Below are positions 61,201-64,000 of a DNA stretch of 64,000 nt, in pieces (position 1 is the stretch's first letter; every line of letters starts with the position of its first letter). The translations under genes and the position numbers were made by a program. The stretch comes from Panagrolaimus kolymaensis (Eukaryota > Nematoda > Chromadorea > Rhabditida > Panagrolaimidae), in the NCBI GenBank assembly GCA_028622995.1, contig JAJQJQ010000032.1:372001-436000 (forward strand). Direction: 5' to 3'. Under the pieces are notes generated by a model. That model searched no databases and was not told the DNA's origin. It worked only from the letters and a program-made list of their open reading frames with translations.

Positions 61201-64000
61201 AAATGCTGATACGAACGACGTCAAAACTATAATGCGATTTTTTTAGAAGGAAAAAAGTTTTTTTGTTTTACGGAGTTTAACGATTAAAAAAAATTTACGA
61301 ATTGTTGTTTAAGAGTTTGTAAAGAAATAAAGTGAAGCAAATAGGATGAGTTACAAAAGATTAATTTGCAGAAAAATTATGTAAGCGGATTGTTAAATTT
61401 AAAAATATAAGACAAATGCGTTTTAACTTATTTACAAATTTCTGTAATGCTAAGGTGCAACAAAATATAGTAAGACAAAAGATGTTAGAATGGTATCGTG
61501 AAAATAAAGACATGCATCGAAAATATGTCTTCGGTGTAAACACCAAAGAGTTACAATTTAAAAGAGTAGAACTTTCCAAAACAAATTTAAAAAGAACCAA
61601 ACAATTTCGATTGATTTTCATCAACAAAATACCATTGTTGTCATTTTTCCAACAAAAAAAGAAGAAAGAACAGAACGTTTCCTTTTTTGAGTCAATCAAT
61701 TCATGAAACGAAGAAGAAAAAAAAATGAGAGGAAACAAAATTTTCTGCACCAAAAAACACAAAAGGAAAAATAAAAAATGTGTTTTTAACAAACTTTTTT
61801 TTAACAAAGAAAAATAAAAAGAAAAAATAGCAAAAGTGAACTGCAAGGAAATTATTTTTGGGGAAAAAAGAAAAGAAAGAAAGTGGTTTTTTATTAGCTG
61901 TTAATTATTTCAATAAATGATTATTTCGAAAAGGAATTTCTTTTATTTATATTCTTTCTGTCTTTCATTTTAATGATAGTAAAAACGCTTAAGAAGGAGC
62001 AATAAAAAAAAATAAAAGAAAAAAGAAGCTTGAATGAATGACGCCTGCCTACTTTTAACAAAAAGAAGAAGTTATTTAATGAACTCAAGAAAAGAAAAAA
62101 AGAAGCGAAGAAAGAAACAAAACCCCAAACGTTTTTGACCAACCAACAACTGTCATATTGAAAGAGACACTAACACAATTGGTGATTTGCAAGGGCAAAA
62201 TTGAAATATTGACAAATTTTTTTATGTTTAAAAAAGTTAAGCAAAGATAAATTCAAAGCAAATTCTTTACTCACAAAAGATCGAAAGTCGTGGAGAATTA
62301 ATTAGTGTGTCAAAAGAAAATATTATTTTCATATTTTTCGGTGTACAAGTAAAAACATTATTTCTACCGTTTTTAAATTGACTATCTTAATGCAGCTATC
62401 TCCGCTGCTGCCATGGATGGGCAAAGAGAAAGAGATACTTAGTATTAAATCACATCATTACTCATTATAATACTTACTTTTTTAAAAAGGAAAAAAATAT
62501 TTTTAGAGAAAAAAACAAACAACGAAAAAAAGGCAAAATAAATTCTAAAAAAAGGATTATAAATATTTGAAAAAGAAAAAAAGTGTCACAATTTAAAGAT
62601 TTAAATCATTAATATTATTTTCTTTTGCCAAAAACAACAAAAATGCCTACGCCTTTGTTTAATACTTCAGCAGAAAAAAAATGTTTTTTTAAGATTCAAA
62701 AAAATTATAAATGCTTTTAAATCCTTTTATTGTTACTATGTATATTTTCATTGTATGGTTCAAAGGGCTGCTGCGGTTTATCGAAAACATTATTTTTTTA
62801 AAGTTTTTTGGTTTACTTTACTTTTTTTATAGATGATTTATGACAACAAATTTGAATCATTTGAAATGAGTATTAAAGTTTGTGCTTACAGCAGAGATAA
62901 TAAAAATTGGAAAATAATTTACAACTTCAAAATATTATTTCATTCTATGAGTTTATGATGTGGGAAGTAAAAGTTTTGTTTGGGAGCACCAAAAAAAAGT
63001 GAGGAAAGAAACTTGTAAAGCAAAGAAATAACATAAATTTCGAAAAATGAACAAGTTTGTGACCGGAAATTTGAATTTTCAAGTTTTTTTCTTCCTATTT
63101 CTTTTTGGCACCAAAATTGAATAAGCTTTTAAAAAATCGAATAAAAATATTTTTGCTATAGTTTAATTTTTAAATTTCCTAATATCACTTTGGATGTCAG
63201 TCATGTAAGATAAAAATATTTTGCATCTTATTATCTTTATCTCTTATTTATCGTTCCTAAAAATCAAGAAAGTTGTGGCCGACGTGCAAAAACAAAAAAA
63301 ATGTTTTGATCGATGCAAAATTATTCTGCAAAAAAAGAATAATGTGCAAAAGACAAAAGATACAATAAAAAGGAGTAATAAATGTCAAAAAAAGGTACAT
63401 TATGAAAGGAAAATCAAACAAATTGCAAAGAAAAAAATCTGTTATATATTCTTTTTTGCAAAACAAGAAAAACACATCGATAAAGGGGAAATTTTTTTCC
63501 CTAAAATAGCAAAGAACGCAGAAGAAAGAAAATCAAAACATTGACATTTTTCTTTGATAAAAAAATAATATAAAAAATTGTTGCCATTTTTATATTTCCC
63601 CGCTTTTTCGCTATAGGCTGCTCATCAACAAAAAAAAATAAACGATACATATTTCTTTTTTCTCGATGCCTACAAAGAATTCTATTGTTTAGAAATATTT
63701 TTAACAAAATAAAAACTAAGAAAAAGAAGAAAGCTTGTTGTCAACTCGATTTATGCTTAAACGCTTCAAAATAAAATTTCATATCACATTTAGAAAGATG
63801 ACATCGATGTGGCATTTTATTATTCTTCAAAACAATATAAAAATTCAGAAACAATGAAACCGAAAAAAACTTAAAAATATAACAAAAAGAAAAAAAGAAG
63901 AAAGAATTGACGAAAGCAAAAAAAACTATAAATTATTCAAAGCCATTCCATTTTTGGGAGAAAAATAAAAAAAAAACTTGAAACGGAATTGCATGAAGCT
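58236..64000. other. 5.8 kb upstream non-coding region
   Basis: No supportable gene to the end of the window. Homopurine and homopyrimidine stretches with A5-A9 and T5-T9 runs dominate and generate many Phe/Lys-rich chance frames. Short AG repeat at about 58703-58716. It probably includes the promoter of the upstream gcy-28 first exon and may contain unseen exons of a gene beyond the edge. Confidence 0.4.

Noticed and set aside
63221..63544. Lys-rich plus-strand frame near the right edge
   Set aside because: Same A-run composition as its surroundings; no motif.
1..64000. tRNA, rRNA, CRISPR arrays, insertion sequences
   Set aside because: Looked for TpsiC-arm-like GGTTCGAATCC, long repeat-spacer arrays and transposase frames; none seen by eye. 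A covariance search would be needed to be certain about tRNAs.

Overview
This window is nuclear DNA from a nematode. The sequence is AT-rich, and genes are built from many exons with mostly short (about 40-70 base) GT-AG introns. Several start codons sit just behind a T-rich AG acceptor, as expected for spliced-leader trans-splicing. The gene content is also worm-like: a nematode-type chemoreceptor, a sup-17-type ADAM10, a ceh-8/Rx homeobox gene, fitm-2 and a gcy-28-like receptor guanylyl cyclase. The species cannot be named from the sequence. No tRNA, rRNA, CRISPR array or complete transposon was seen. All gene models below were assembled by hand from open frames and splice sites; reading phase was checked across every junction.

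Layout. 1-8 kb: the tail of an unrecognised + gene, a dead GH18 chitinase fragment, a two-exon Srv-like chemoreceptor (-), an unrecognised small membrane protein (-), and two unrecognised signal-peptide/single-pass membrane proteins that start 190 bases apart in opposite directions (4082-5891 - and 6082-7730 +). 8.1-8.5 kb: an unexplained GC-richer island. 8.8-12.8 kb (-): a lysine/alanine-rich unknown protein and a Polo-like kinase with two polo boxes. 14.5-26 kb: two ADAM10 genes facing outward from a 5 kb intergenic region. One is a full-length membrane-anchored sup-17 type (-). The other is a paralogue that stops before the transmembrane segment (+). The pair share near-identical tracts that look like gene conversion. 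26.3-33.4 kb (-): a low-complexity single-pass protein and a 13-exon AMP deaminase. 35-44.6 kb (+): fitm-2, ceh-8, a probably myristoylated coiled-coil protein and a METTL18-like methyltransferase. 45.7-58.2 kb (-): a gcy-28-like receptor guanylyl cyclase with two candidate first exons. Each encodes a different ligand-binding half and each ends in the same splice phase. 58.2-64 kb is non-coding as far as can be seen.

How the genes relate. Most are independent single genes of neural, developmental or housekeeping type rather than one pathway. The pairs worth attention are the divergent ADAM10 duplicates (anchored sheddase plus probable soluble form), the divergent surface-protein pair at 4-8 kb, and the cyclase with exchangeable extracellular exons. 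fitm-2 next to ceh-8 matches my recollection of the C. elegans chromosome I arrangement.
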